From the NCBI GenBank assembly GCA_022447495.1, contig JAKVBH010000012.1:1-64000 (forward strand): 64,000 bases of DNA, in the 5' to 3' direction. Within the stretch, counting starts at the first letter, position 1; each line of letters begins with the position of its first letter. This DNA comes from Marinovum sp. Its GTDB lineage: Bacteria; Pseudomonadota; Alphaproteobacteria; Rhodobacterales; Rhodobacteraceae. Shown piece after piece: positions 35,475 to 45,300 of the stretch. The position numbers were made by a program, and so were the translations under genes. The notes under the pieces are model-generated. The model did not search any database. It saw only the letters and a list, made by a program, of their open reading frames with translations, and was not told the DNA's origin.

Positions 35475-36412
35475 GCGACCTACAGACAGGCCAAGTCCTA
35501 CGGGTTGCGCGAACCCACTTGATGAAAATGTCGTTGAGCAAGGCGGATTGCGCCTTCACACATCCAAACCTGCGTCTCTGTCCATCAAGATCATGTGCAG
35601 AAAGAAGAGCCGACGTGACGTCGTTTTGAGCAGGGTGCGGCGATAAAACATGCCACCTAAGTTGGGTTATAGATCCCTCCATCCGACCCATCGTAGACCC
35701 GTCGATGCATCTTAATCCCCGCGCGAGACTTTACCCGGCGGCAGGCCCGAATGGCATCTGACACTGCAATCAAACCGGGCAAACTCACACTTGTCGTATC
35801 CGATATGCCGCTGCTGGCTGCGCGGCACGGCGCGAAACCAAAATGCAATCCAGCTCCGCGCCATCCCAACGCCCCGCGTGTTCGAGCTGGGTCGCACTTT
35901 CTGAATCTGCAATCAGAAAAGGCGTGTCTCAATCCTCGGTTATTCACTTTAGCCGTAAGCGCTCTGGGAGCTTGGCCATTGGGTTCGGGATGTACAACAT
36001 TGATCACAGTTAGGCGCTGCTCCACTAGATGGTCATGACATCCAATGCCTGATTGTTCACGGTGTCTAACTATGTGAGCAGTCTGAAGCGCAAAATGATG
36101 GGTCCCGTAACCTAAAACAATACGCAGACATGTTGCAGTTGTTGCCGAAGCCCTATCATTCCCCCGAATTTGTCTTGTCGGCTAGATAAATTGGACCGTT
36201 ACACCACCCTAGCGGTTTCGAGACCGTGACATCCGCAGAGGAGACTTACGCAGTGTTGGGTCCAAACAAAGCACATGGTTGGCCAATTCACTGCTTGCGG
36301 CGCAGAACGTAGGGTCATTGTTCCGCAGCCGTAGCAATGTCTTGGGCAATGACCATCGTGTCGCCGCCGAACATGGCATCACCAGGACGCAATTTCTTAC
36401 TCGGACGGCTTT
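35475..36412. other. Gene-poor interval between lysC and ptsP
   Basis: No intact gene was found. On the minus strand near 36330-36430 one frame reads KLRPGDAMFGGDTMVIAQDI before a stop, which resembles a conserved segment of hydantoinase/oxoprolinase-type (HyuA-like) proteins, but the match is short and unconfirmed. Other frames of 60-120 codons between 35650 and 36050 have no recognisable domain and many rare-looking codons. With the MarR remnant at its right end, the interval looks like a decayed divergent regulator-enzyme pair. Confidence 0.45.
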
Positions 36413-36748
36413 GTGAATGCTCACCTCCGCCCATGCCCTCATCCCAACTCAGTCGTATGGCGCCACTCAAGCCAGTCTAGGCGGGGTGATGAAAATGCGC
36501 CGTGGTGTGACAAAGCCGAGTTGCGACCACTGGCCCAAAACTCAAATGACAAATGCAGAAAACTTATAAAACTCAGACAGCGTAGCGTCGATGATTGAAA
36601 TATACACAGGTTGTTTATCGCGATCCTTGATCAAGAAGAATGCGATACGCTCACGAATTTGGAAGCAGGCTTGCAAGAGCACAACGCGCGAAAGCAAGTC
36701 GGTTCTTCCCCTTCAGATGGGCAAGTTAGTGACGTAGCGACCAACTGA
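36413..36748 (+). pseudogene. Possible MarR-family regulator remnant
   Basis: A single frame runs from about 36413 to a TGA at 36596-36598 and on to a TGA at 36746-36748. After the first stop it reads RLFIAILDQEECDTLTNLEA followed by GLQEHNARKQ, and before it RKLIKLRQRSVDD. Together these look like the wing and C-terminal dimerisation helices of a MarR-type regulator, where KLIxLTxxG is followed by a helix ending ILxxEEcdxLtxLLaxL. The N-terminal DNA-binding half is not recognisable. One in-frame stop and loss of the N terminus indicate a dead gene. Identification rests on pattern only. Confidence 0.4.
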
Positions 36749-36844
36749 TGCATCGAGCACTTTTCACGTCAAAGTTGCAAAAACGGACCTCCCCTTCTCG
36801 ACTAAACCCGCGTAGAGTGAGCGCTGGGAAGGAGCAACAGGCCT

Positions 36845-39082
36845 ATGGAAGTGAAATTTGAAACCGAAAGCCGTCAGTTGCTGCGTCGTCTGCGCGACCT
36901 GCTTGCTGAGGAGTCTGCGGGCCAAGAACGGCTGGATCAAATCACGCATCTGACCGCCGATTCGATGAGCACCGGAGTGTGCTCCATCTATCTTTTCCGC
37001 GATGACGAAACGCTTGAGCTGTGCGCCACCGAAGGCCTCAAGGCCGAAGCCGTCCACAAAACGCGCATGAAGCTAGGCGAAGGCCTCGTTGGTCGCGTGG
37101 GGCGCACGCGGCGTATTGTGAACACCGCCGATGCCCCGAGCACCCACGGCTTTCGATATATGCCGGAAACCGGGGAAGAAATTTACTCAAGTTTCTGCGG
37201 CGTCCCAATCCAGCGACTGGGCGAAACCCTGGGAGTTCTGGTCGTTCAATCCAAAGAGGCGCGCCAATACACAGAAGATGAGGTCTACGCACTCGAAGTG
37301 GTTGCGATGGTCATCGCCGAGATGGCGGAGCTTGGCGCCTTTGTCGGTGAAGGTGCCGCCCTGGTCGCACGCCACAGCCAACCCATAATAATGCGCGGCA
37401 TCGCAGGCCAAGAAGGCACTGTCGAAGGGCACGTCTGGCTCCATGAACCGCGCGTGGTGGTCACAAATCCAGTCGCTGACGACCCGCATCGTGAGATGGA
37501 GCGCCTCACCGAGGCAGTTGAAGACTTGCGCGTGAGCGTCGACGAGATGTTGGCTGAAACGACCGGCTCTGATGAGGCGCAAGTCCTAGAAACATACCGC
37601 ATGTTTGCCAATTCCAAAGGTTGGATGCGGCGCATGCAGGAGGACATCGCACTTGGCCTGTCCGCCGAGGCTGCGGTCGAGAAAGAGCAATCTCTGGCGC
37701 GCGCAAGAATGGGCCAAGCCAACGATTCCTATTTGCGCGAGCGATTGAGTGACCTCGATGACCTCTCCAATCGGCTTTTGCGCATCCTTACAGGACAAGG
37801 CACGGAAACCGGTGCTGAGATGCCCTCCAATCCCATCCTGGTCGCACGGAACATCGGGCCTGCGGAACTCTTGGAATATGGGCGGGCCCTCAAGGGTATC
37901 GTGCTTGAAGAAGGCTCCGTTGGTAGTCACGCCGCGATCGTTGCGCGCGCTTTGGCGATCCCGCTCATCATCCGCGCTGAACGTGCCACCACCGAAGCGC
38001 TCAACGGCAACCACATTATCCTCGACGGTGACGCCGGCATCGTACATCTACGCCCCGACGACAGCGTTGTCAGTGCCTTTCGCGACAAGATCGCGATGCA
38101 GCGCCAGGCCAACGAACGGTATTCGTCCATTCGTGACAAACCCGCAAAAACCGTTTGTGGCAAAGTGATTGGCCTTCATATGAACGCAGGCCTCATGGCC
38201 GATTTGCCATCATTGGAGAATTCAGGTGCCGAAGGCGTTGGGCTTTTCCGCACAGAGTTACAGTTTTTGATCCGCAACCAGATGCCCAAGCGCACCGAAT
38301 TGGCCGCGCTCTATAAACGCGTGCTCGATGCAGCTGGTGGAAAGAAGGTAGTCTTTCGAACCCTCGATATCGGCTCGGACAAAGTCCTTCCCTACATGAA
38401 GCCGCAGGACGAACCAAACCCCGCGCTGGGATGGCGCGCAATCCGTGTGGGCCTTGATAAACCTGGTATTATGCGGATGCAGCTTCAGGCGTTAATGCGC
38501 GCTGCAAATGGGCGTCCGTTGACGCTCATGTTCCCCTTCATCGCGCAGTACGAAGAATACAAGTGGGCCCGTGCCGAGGTCGATAAGGCGCTGGCGCGCG
38601 AACAAAAGTTGGGCAATCCAACGCCAGACCGGTTGGAAGTTGGCGCAATGCTTGAAACACCGTCTTTGGCGTTCGCTCCAGAGAAGTTCTTTAGGGACGT
38701 GGGCTTCATCTCGATCGGCGGGAATGATCTTAAGCAGTTTTTCTTTGCCGCAGATCGTGAAAATGAACGCGTGCGCCGCCGGTACGACACGTTGAACGTC
38801 AGTTTTCTGAGTCTCATTGAACAGATTGTCGAACGCTGTGATCGCACTGGTACGCCGGTCAGTTTCTGTGGTGAAGACGCAGGCCGCCCCATGGAAGCGG
38901 CGTGTTTTGCAGCTATGGGCCTCCGCACTTTGTCTATGCGTCCGGCGTCAATCGGCCCGGTAAAATCTATCTTGATGCGCACCAATCTTGACGAACTGCG
39001 CCAAGTGATCCATGCCGCACGACACCGGGGAGAGCAGTCCGTGCGCCCTGCCGTTGCAAGCTTTTTCCAAAATACAATGTGA
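36845..39082 (+). CDS. ptsP: PTS-Ntr enzyme I (phosphoenolpyruvate-protein phosphotransferase PtsP)
   Basis: This 745-residue cytoplasmic enzyme transfers phosphate from phosphoenolpyruvate to the Npr phosphocarrier of the nitrogen-related PTS, a regulatory rather than sugar-transporting chain. A GAF domain (about residues 15-165, VCSIYLFRDDETLELCATEG) is followed by the PEP-utiliser N domain, the swivelling domain with the phosphorylated histidine in SVGSHAAIVARAL (about residue 362), and the TIM-barrel PEP-binding domain (GLFRTELQFLIRNQMP, SIGGNDLKQFFFAADRENE, VSFCGEDAGRPMEAACF). GAF plus enzyme I is diagnostic of PtsP. The partner genes ptsN and ptsO are not in the window. An aminotransferase-like gene begins 8 bases after its stop. 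Confidence 0.94.
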   Translation: MEVKFETESRQLLRRLRDLLAEESAGQERLDQITHLTADSMSTGVCSIYLFRDDETLELCATEGLKAEAVHKTRMKLGEGLVGRVGRTRRIVNTADAPSTHGFRYMPETGEEIYSSFCGVPIQRLGETLGVLVVQSKEARQYTEDEVYALEVVAMVIAEMAELGAFVGEGAALVARHSQPIIMRGIAGQEGTVEGHVWLHEPRVVVTNPVADDPHREMERLTEAVEDLRVSVDEMLAETTGSDEAQVLETYRMFANSKGWMRRMQEDIALGLSAEAAVEKEQSLARARMGQANDSYLRERLSDLDDLSNRLLRILTGQGTETGAEMPSNPILVARNIGPAELLEYGRALKGIVLEEGSVGSHAAIVARALAIPLIIRAERATTEALNGNHIILDGDAGIVHLRPDDSVVSAFRDKIAMQRQANERYSSIRDKPAKTVCGKVIGLHMNAGLMADLPSLENSGAEGVGLFRTELQFLIRNQMPKRTELAALYKRVLDAAGGKKVVFRTLDIGSDKVLPYMKPQDEPNPALGWRAIRVGLDKPGIMRMQLQALMRAANGRPLTLMFPFIAQYEEYKWARAEVDKALAREQKLGNPTPDRLEVGAMLETPSLAFAPEKFFRDVGFISIGGNDLKQFFFAADRENERVRRRYDTLNVSFLSLIEQIVERCDRTGTPVSFCGEDAGRPMEAACFAAMGLRTLSMRPASIGPVKSILMRTNLDELRQVIHAARHRGEQSVRPAVASFFQNTM

Positions 39083-39090
39083 GGTTCACC

Positions 39091-40263
39091 ATGTCCTTCG
39101 ACGAAATCATCGACCGCCGCGGTAGCCATTCCGTCAAATGGGACATGATGGAAAAACTCTACGGTGTTGATGGTGAAACTGGGCTTGCGATGTGGGTCGC
39201 TGACATGGATTTTCGTCCGCCCGCAATCATTCAATCTGCACTTCAAGATATGCTCGACCACGGCGTGTACGGCTACTTCGGGGACGACAGCAAGTACTGC
39301 GCCTCAATCACATGGTGGATGAAAGAGCGCCACGGCTGGTCCGTTGATCCTGCGTCCATCTTCACGACCCACGGCCTGGTGAATGGCACAGCGATGTGCG
39401 TCGAGACCTTTACGGCGCCGGGCGATGGGGTGATCTTGTTCACGCCAGTATACCACGCCTTTGCTCGTGTGATCGCCGCTGCGGATCGCGACGTGGTTGA
39501 ATGCGAACTCGCACTCAATAACGGGCGGTACGAAATGGACTTCGAAGCTTATGACGCCCAACTCACAGGGCGCGAAAAAATGGTTATCCTTTGCTCGCCT
39601 CATAATCCAGGGGGGCGGGTTTGGACGCGTGAAGAGCTTCAGAGCGTCGCTGATTTCTGTAAACGTCACGATCTGATCTTGGTGTCTGACGAAATTCACC
39701 ACGACTTGGTCTATCCTGGTCAAAGCCACATCCCCATGACCTTGGTGGATGAAGGCATCATGGACCGCCTCATTATGATGACGGCAACAACCAAGACGTT
39801 CAACATTGCTGGCGCTCACTCCGGAAACGTCATTATCCCTGATCCTGACCTGCGTGCCCGATTTGCCAAGCGCATGGCTGGCCTGGGTCTGAGCCCCAAC
39901 AGCTTTGGACTTTTCATGGCGACGGCCGCATATTCTCCCGAAGGGGCGGCCTGGGTCGACGCGTTGATGGCCTATCTCGATGGCAACCGTCGACTCTTTG
40001 ACGAAGGCGTCAATGCAATTCCGGGCCTATCTTCGATGAACTTGGAAGCGACATACCTCTCCTGGGTGGATTTCTCGGGCACGGGCATGGCGCGCCATGA
40101 ATTCACGGATCGCGTACAATCTGAAGCCGGCATCGCGGCCAATCACGGTCCAACTTTCGGCACTGGCGGCGGCGATTTCCTCCGCTTCAACATCGCAATG
40201 CCACGGACGCGCATCCAAGAAGCGGTTGAGCGTATGCAGAAAGCATTCCAGGATCTACAATAA
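39091..40263 (+). CDS. patB: PLP-dependent MalY/PatB-type cystathionine beta-lyase
   Basis: This 390-residue fold type I PLP enzyme resembles MalY/PatB C-S lyases, which cleave cystathionine or cysteine conjugates to pyruvate, ammonia and a thiol. MWVADMDFRPPAIIQSAL near the start is the MalY/PatB signature, followed by SPHNPGGRVWTREEL, SDEIHHDLVYPG and the PLP-binding lysine in TATTKTFNIAGAH. The C-terminal FLRFNIAMPRTRIQEAVERM holds the carboxylate-binding arginine. It starts 8 bases after ptsP and is probably cotranscribed. In marine roseobacters such lyases can release volatile sulfur compounds from sulfur amino acids; the substrate here is inferred only from the family. Confidence 0.88.
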   Translation: MSFDEIIDRRGSHSVKWDMMEKLYGVDGETGLAMWVADMDFRPPAIIQSALQDMLDHGVYGYFGDDSKYCASITWWMKERHGWSVDPASIFTTHGLVNGTAMCVETFTAPGDGVILFTPVYHAFARVIAAADRDVVECELALNNGRYEMDFEAYDAQLTGREKMVILCSPHNPGGRVWTREELQSVADFCKRHDLILVSDEIHHDLVYPGQSHIPMTLVDEGIMDRLIMMTATTKTFNIAGAHSGNVIIPDPDLRARFAKRMAGLGLSPNSFGLFMATAAYSPEGAAWVDALMAYLDGNRRLFDEGVNAIPGLSSMNLEATYLSWVDFSGTGMARHEFTDRVQSEAGIAANHGPTFGTGGGDFLRFNIAMPRTRIQEAVERMQKAFQDLQ

Positions 40264-40385
40264 TTCGAGTAACCGCCAAGCGCCTGCCCCTTCTGCGCAG
40301 GTGCACATTACATGCGCGGATCTGGGCCTTGGTCTGCACACGTTCACAAACTAGCTCAGCCCAATGAGCGCAAAGGAGATTGTTC

Positions 40386-41366
40386 ATGGGCCTGCTTGTT
40401 GACGGTGAATGGAAAGAACACTGGTACGACACCAAATCCACAGGCGGTGCCTTTAAGCGCCAAGAGGCCAAGTTTCGCAATTGGGTCACGGCCGATGGCA
40501 GTCCCGGTCTTTCTGGCGTTGGCGGGTTCAAAGCCGAAAGTGGTCGCTACCACCTCTACGTCTCGAATGCCTGTCCTTGGGCCCATCGCACGATGATCGC
40601 CCGCGCCCTCAAAGACCTCAGTGATCACATCACGACATCCATAGTGCACCCAGACATGCTGGCCGATGGATGGACGTTCGAAACCGATGAAAATGGTGCG
40701 ACGGGCGACACGCTCTACGGGAGTGCGTTTGTCCGCGACATCTATATCATGGCAGAACCGAACATGACGGGCCGCGTGACTGTTCCGATCCTGTGGGACA
40801 AAACGCAAAAAACAATCGTGAGCAACGAAAGCTCCGAGATCATCCGCATGTTCAACTCCGCCTTTAACGACCTCACCGGGAACACGCTCGATCTTTGGCC
40901 CAAAGTGGAACGAGATGCGATCGAAGAGGTGAATGCGAGGATCTATGACACGCTGAATAACGGCGTCTACAAATCTGGCTTTGCGACCACCCAAGCGGCC
41001 TACGAGGCCGCCGTGCATCCGCTCTTTGATACGCTGGATTGGCTAGAAGACAGGCTCTCAACCCATCGGTACCTTATGGGCGATCACGTCACTGAGGCCG
41101 ACTGGCGGCTTTGGACAACCCTAATCCGATTTGATCCCGTGTATCACCTGCACTTCAAGTGCAATCGCAAGCGGCTGATCGATTACCCCAACTTGTGGGC
41201 TTACACTCGAGAGCTCTACAAATGGCCTGGCGTCGCTGAGACGGTGAACATGGGTCACATCGTGCGCCACTATCACTACAGTCACGAGAGCATTAACCCC
41301 CACCGTATTGTACCGATCAATCCAGTTTTGGATTACGCCGAGCCGCATGGTCGCGACGCTCTATGA
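40386..41366 (+). CDS. Glutathionyl-hydroquinone reductase-type glutathione transferase
   Basis: This 326-residue protein belongs to the omega/Xi-class glutathione transferases (YqjG/ECM4/PcpF group), which remove glutathione from glutathionyl-hydroquinones through a catalytic cysteine. The cysteine is in VSNACPWAHRTMIARAL, near residue 62. VTVPILWDKTQKTIVSNESS binds glutathione, and the C-terminal helical domain includes YLMGDHVTEADWRLWTTLIR and HIVRHYHYSHESINPHRI, all conserved in this class. AAAGGAG precedes the ATG at 40386. The next gene is convergent. Confidence 0.92.
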   Translation: MGLLVDGEWKEHWYDTKSTGGAFKRQEAKFRNWVTADGSPGLSGVGGFKAESGRYHLYVSNACPWAHRTMIARALKDLSDHITTSIVHPDMLADGWTFETDENGATGDTLYGSAFVRDIYIMAEPNMTGRVTVPILWDKTQKTIVSNESSEIIRMFNSAFNDLTGNTLDLWPKVERDAIEEVNARIYDTLNNGVYKSGFATTQAAYEAAVHPLFDTLDWLEDRLSTHRYLMGDHVTEADWRLWTTLIRFDPVYHLHFKCNRKRLIDYPNLWAYTRELYKWPGVAETVNMGHIVRHYHYSHESINPHRIVPINPVLDYAEPHGRDAL

Positions 41367-41375
41367 TCAAAAAGG

Positions 41376-41735
41376 TCAACGTGCGGCGTGGTGCTCGGCC
41401 AATGCGACCAGATCGTCGGGCGGTATAGAACTGGGGAGAAATGCGCAAGCATTTGCACAAAACTGAAAGATCGAACCATCGCTAAAGAAGTTCTGCGAGG
41501 TGACAAAAATAACCTTGGCCTCCGGCTGTCGGTAGGACGCGAAATCTGACACTGCAAGAGGTGCGGCTTGATGATGGTCAAGCTCCAAGATCACCAAATC
41601 GACGCACTCTTTGTGCAGATAGGCAATTGCATCTTCGTGGGTTTTCGCCAACTTCACTTCGGCCCCATGGCGCCTAAGATGCCGGGACCAGAGCGCACCC
41701 AAGGGCTGCTGAGATACCAAAATGAGAATGTTCAT
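41376..41735 (-). CDS. Receiver-like domain protein lacking the phosphoacceptor aspartate
   Basis: This 119-residue protein is a lone CheY-like fold. The first strand (NILILVSQQP) lacks the usual acidic pair, the third strand (DLVILELDHH) has glutamate at the position of the phosphorylated aspartate (residue 51), the threonine of strand four is kept (VIFVTSQ), and the conserved lysine of strand five is not seen (CAFLPSS). It is therefore a pseudo-receiver that could act constitutively or through protein binding. No kinase or output domain is adjacent. AGGGAAG lies 4 bases before the ATG; the frame extends upstream to 41795 without support. Confidence 0.72.
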   Translation of the reverse strand: MNILILVSQQPLGALWSRHLRRHGAEVKLAKTHEDAIAYLHKECVDLVILELDHHQAAPLAVSDFASYRQPEAKVIFVTSQNFFSDGSIFQFCANACAFLPSSIPPDDLVALAEHHAAR

Positions 41736-41887
41736 GTCTTCCCTGCGCAGCTTGCGGCTGAAGCTGTATAAAGGGTGCAGCACAAACCCTAACACAAGGT
41801 AAACAGGTGGCCAAATATGGTTAACGTGCGCGAAAATCGGCCCATACCGCTTGGCTCGAAAAGTTAACTTTGATGAACCGTCCTTGA

Positions 41888-42256
41888 CTACGGGCGCACC
41901 GGGAATCGATCACCGCGTTCCGTGATTACAACAAGACGACCCTGCACATCGGTCACATACGCGCCGCAGCGCGAAAAGCCATTCACGAACTCAATGCAAA
42001 TGGTACTTTCATCCGTCACCTCGAAATACCCGTACACCACACCACCATCATTGGCATAGGTATACGTATATCTACCGTCGTCGTAGAACTGGGATTGGCC
42101 ATTGTCAAAAAAGGTCAGAACCTGTCCTCGCGCTAGAGCTTCTAAATCCGACTGTCCAAAGAGCACATCACTAGAGCGCAAGGGAATATCTTCGGCCACG
42201 ACACATGTGCCCATGCAGGCCACGCCCACGGAAAGTGCTTTGAATTTCTGTTTCAT
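41888..42256 (-). CDS. Exported hypothetical protein
   Basis: This 122-residue protein begins KQKFKALSVGVACMGTCVVA, a signal peptide with likely cleavage at VVA-ED. The mature part is rich in aromatic residues and beta-strand pattern (QSQFYDDGRYTYTYANDGGV) and contains two cysteines that could pair (STICIEFVNGFSRCGAYVTD). I do not recognise a named family, but similar small exported proteins with this beta pattern are common in roseobacters. It lies 57 bases after the smc stop on the same strand, with no clear ribosome-binding site. Confidence 0.65.
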   Translation of the reverse strand: MKQKFKALSVGVACMGTCVVAEDIPLRSSDVLFGQSDLEALARGQVLTFFDNGQSQFYDDGRYTYTYANDGGVVYGYFEVTDESTICIEFVNGFSRCGAYVTDVQGRLVVITERGDRFPVRP

Positions 42257-42313
42257 GCCGAACAAATAGTACACTCAACCCTGCCCGCCGAACACATTCA
42301 TGCGACAAGACGA

Positions 42314-45300
42314 TTACGCTACCAGCGTTTCGGCTTTCTTGAGATCAACAGACACCAGTTGGCTCACGCCCTGTTCGGCCATTGTCACCCCAAACAAACG
42401 GTCCATCCGGCTCATGGTTACAGCGTGGTGCGTGATGATGAGGAAGCGCGTGTCTGTCCGACGGCACATCTCATCCAATAGATCGCAGAACCGAGTGACG
42501 TTGGCATCATCAAGCGGAGCATCCACCTCGTCCAACACACAGATCGGAGCAGGGTTTGCCAAGAACACAGCAAAAATGAGCGCCAACGCCGTCAGGGTTT
42601 GCTCACCCCCCGACAAAAGCGAGAGCGTCGAGAGCTTTTTGCCAGGCGGTTGGCACATGATCTCGAGACCAGCATCAAGCGGGTCTTCGCTTTCGACCAA
42701 AACCAATTTGGCCTCGCCACCACCAAACAGGTGCGCGAAAAGCGTGCCAAAGTTGCGGTTCACCTCTTCAAACGCCGTGAGCAAACGCTCACGACCCTCG
42801 CGGTTCAAACTCGCAATTCCAGAGCGCAGCGTTTTGATGGCTTCTTCAAGGTCGGCCTTTTCCGTATGCAGGGTATCATGCTCGGTTTGGACCTCTTTGG
42901 CGTCTTCTTCGGCACGTAGGTTGACCGCACCTAGAGCGTCCCGCTGACGCTTCAAACGATTGACATCTGCTTCGATCGCCTCGGCGCGTTGATCGCCATG
43001 CGCTGCTTCGCCAAGTGTGTCGGCAAGGGAACGCGGCGTCGCTTCATGCTCTTCGGCGATGCGGGCTGCCGCCAAGGACAAGGCTTCATTCGCAGCCTCA
43101 AGGCGGGCCTGCGCGGCTGCGCGTACTTCCCGCGCTTCAGAGGCCGTCCGTTCCGCGTCGCGCTCTGCGATGCTCGCTTCTCGCAGCGCGGCTTCAGCAC
43201 CGGCGAGAGCATCACGCCCCGCGCTCAGTCTCGCTTGCGCGACCTTGTCTGCGTCGTTCAAACGCGCGCGCTCCGCCACCAATGTCTCGGGAGCGGCTTC
43301 AGCGGCGACGAGTTCCTCTTGGGTTTGCGCTCGGCGCACTGTGAGCTCTTCGGCGCGCGCATTTGCCGTTTCCAAACGGTGCCGCCATCCGGAGAGCTCC
43401 TTGGTGACCTCCTGACGGCGGCGAACGCGCGCATCGGCTGCGCGTTTCAGATCATCGGCCTCGGCGCGACGTGCCATCATTGTAATCCGCGCCGCATCAA
43501 GAGTGGTTTTCAAATCGTCGACAACACCTCGAGCTGCCGCGAGATCCGGTAAAGCGTTAACTGCGCGACGGGCTTCGGCGACCTGCGCTGAGGCTGCTGT
43601 TGCTTCGTCTTCATGGCGGGTCGCAGCCAGTTCGGCGCTTTCCAACCGACCTGCAGCGAGGTCAGCGTCGGCTTCCGCGCGATTCATGGTACGCACAGCG
43701 TCGTTAAGTTCCTTGTCGGCCAGTCGCCGCGCATCCCGCGCCGCACGATCTGCCTCGGTCAGGTCCTTCAATCTTGTCGCCAGCGCCTCATGGGCCGCAC
43801 GAGCGGCGTCCATGCGGTTGGTTGCGGCTTCCAAAGCTTGTTTCAACGTCTCAAGACGATTGAGCTGCTCCAGCCGAAGCGCCGCTGTTGACGGCGCATC
43901 CTCCGCCCATGCCCGGAAGCCATCCCAACGCCAAAGGTCTCCTTCGAGGGACACCAGTCGTTGACCGGGCGCCAAAGCACCATGCAACTGGGGTCCATCG
44001 TCTGCCGCAACCAAGCCAATCTGGTCAAGCCGCCGCTGTAAGACATCCGGGACGGAGACGTGATGCGACAAAGGTGTCACTCCGGCGGGCAACGGTTTGG
44101 GGTTGATATAAGCGTCTAGCAACGTCCAACCAGACGGGCCATCGCTGTCCACTTGCGGTGCGCGTAGATCGTCGGCCAATGCCGCGCCCAGCGCTTTCTC
44201 GAATCCGTGTTCCACCTGCAGACGGTCCATGATCTGGCCGCCTTCTGCCGTATCGCGCTCCAACAACTTCGCCAAAGCACCCGCCTCGGCGCGCAAAGCA
44301 TTGGCTTCGCCTTCGGCTTCGGACCGTTCGGCGCGCGCAGTGGCTTCTCGCGACTGGGTCTCGGATCGATTGTTTTCAGCGGTCACCAATGCGTCTTCTG
44401 CGCGATTGGCAAGGTCCTGAGCTTTGGCCGCAGCTTGCTTGGCACCTTCGGCGTCATTCAACGCTTTGGCTCGCGTATCACGTGACGCGACTTTGTTGGC
44501 TTGCGCTTTCTCTGCATCGTTTTTTGCGCGCGTGTGAAGCTTCTCACTGTCTTCCAAGAAACGCTGGCCGGCTTGGTGGCGGGCGGCAAGCCGGGCCACC
44601 TCTTCGGTTTTTTCAGCGAGGTCGGCTTCGCGCGCCTGCATCACCCGGTTTGCTTCGTTCAGAGTCTCTCTGGCCGCTAACAGGACATCATCTTGGCCAG
44701 CGCTGGCTTTATCGAGCTCTTGCGCCTCCCATTCTAGACGTTCGATGGTCTCTCCCGCATCGCGGTTTAAACCCGCTTCGCGATCAATGTCTTGGGTGAG
44801 TTGCCGCAAACGTCTTTGAAGGGTTTCAATCGCCTCTGCAGCACGCGCTTCCGCCGCATCGAGTTGGTCACGTTCCACGGCCAGACGCTGGCATAGTGCT
44901 GCCGCGATGGCCTCTTCCTCACGCTTAGGCGGAACAGCACTTTCAGCACTTTCTCGCGCCTTTGCAGCGACTCGCACATCCTTCTCGGCGCGGGCCGCAA
45001 GCGTGGTTTTCTCCCGGAGCGCACCATCCGCATCTAGGCGCACTTTGTCGGCGTCTTGCCATCGACGATACAGTAACAACCCCTCGGCCTGACGAAGTTC
45101 CGTCCCAATAGCCCTGTAACGCGCGGCCTGACGCGCTTGGCGGGCCAATTGCGACAGTTGAGCCGCCAGTTGCTCGATCAGGTCATCCAATCGGCTCAGA
45201 TTGGTTTCAGTGCTGCGCAGCTTCAACTCTGCTTCGTGGCGACGTTGATACAGACCCGATATGCCAGCCGCTTCTTCCAGCATACGGCGACGGCCTTTGG

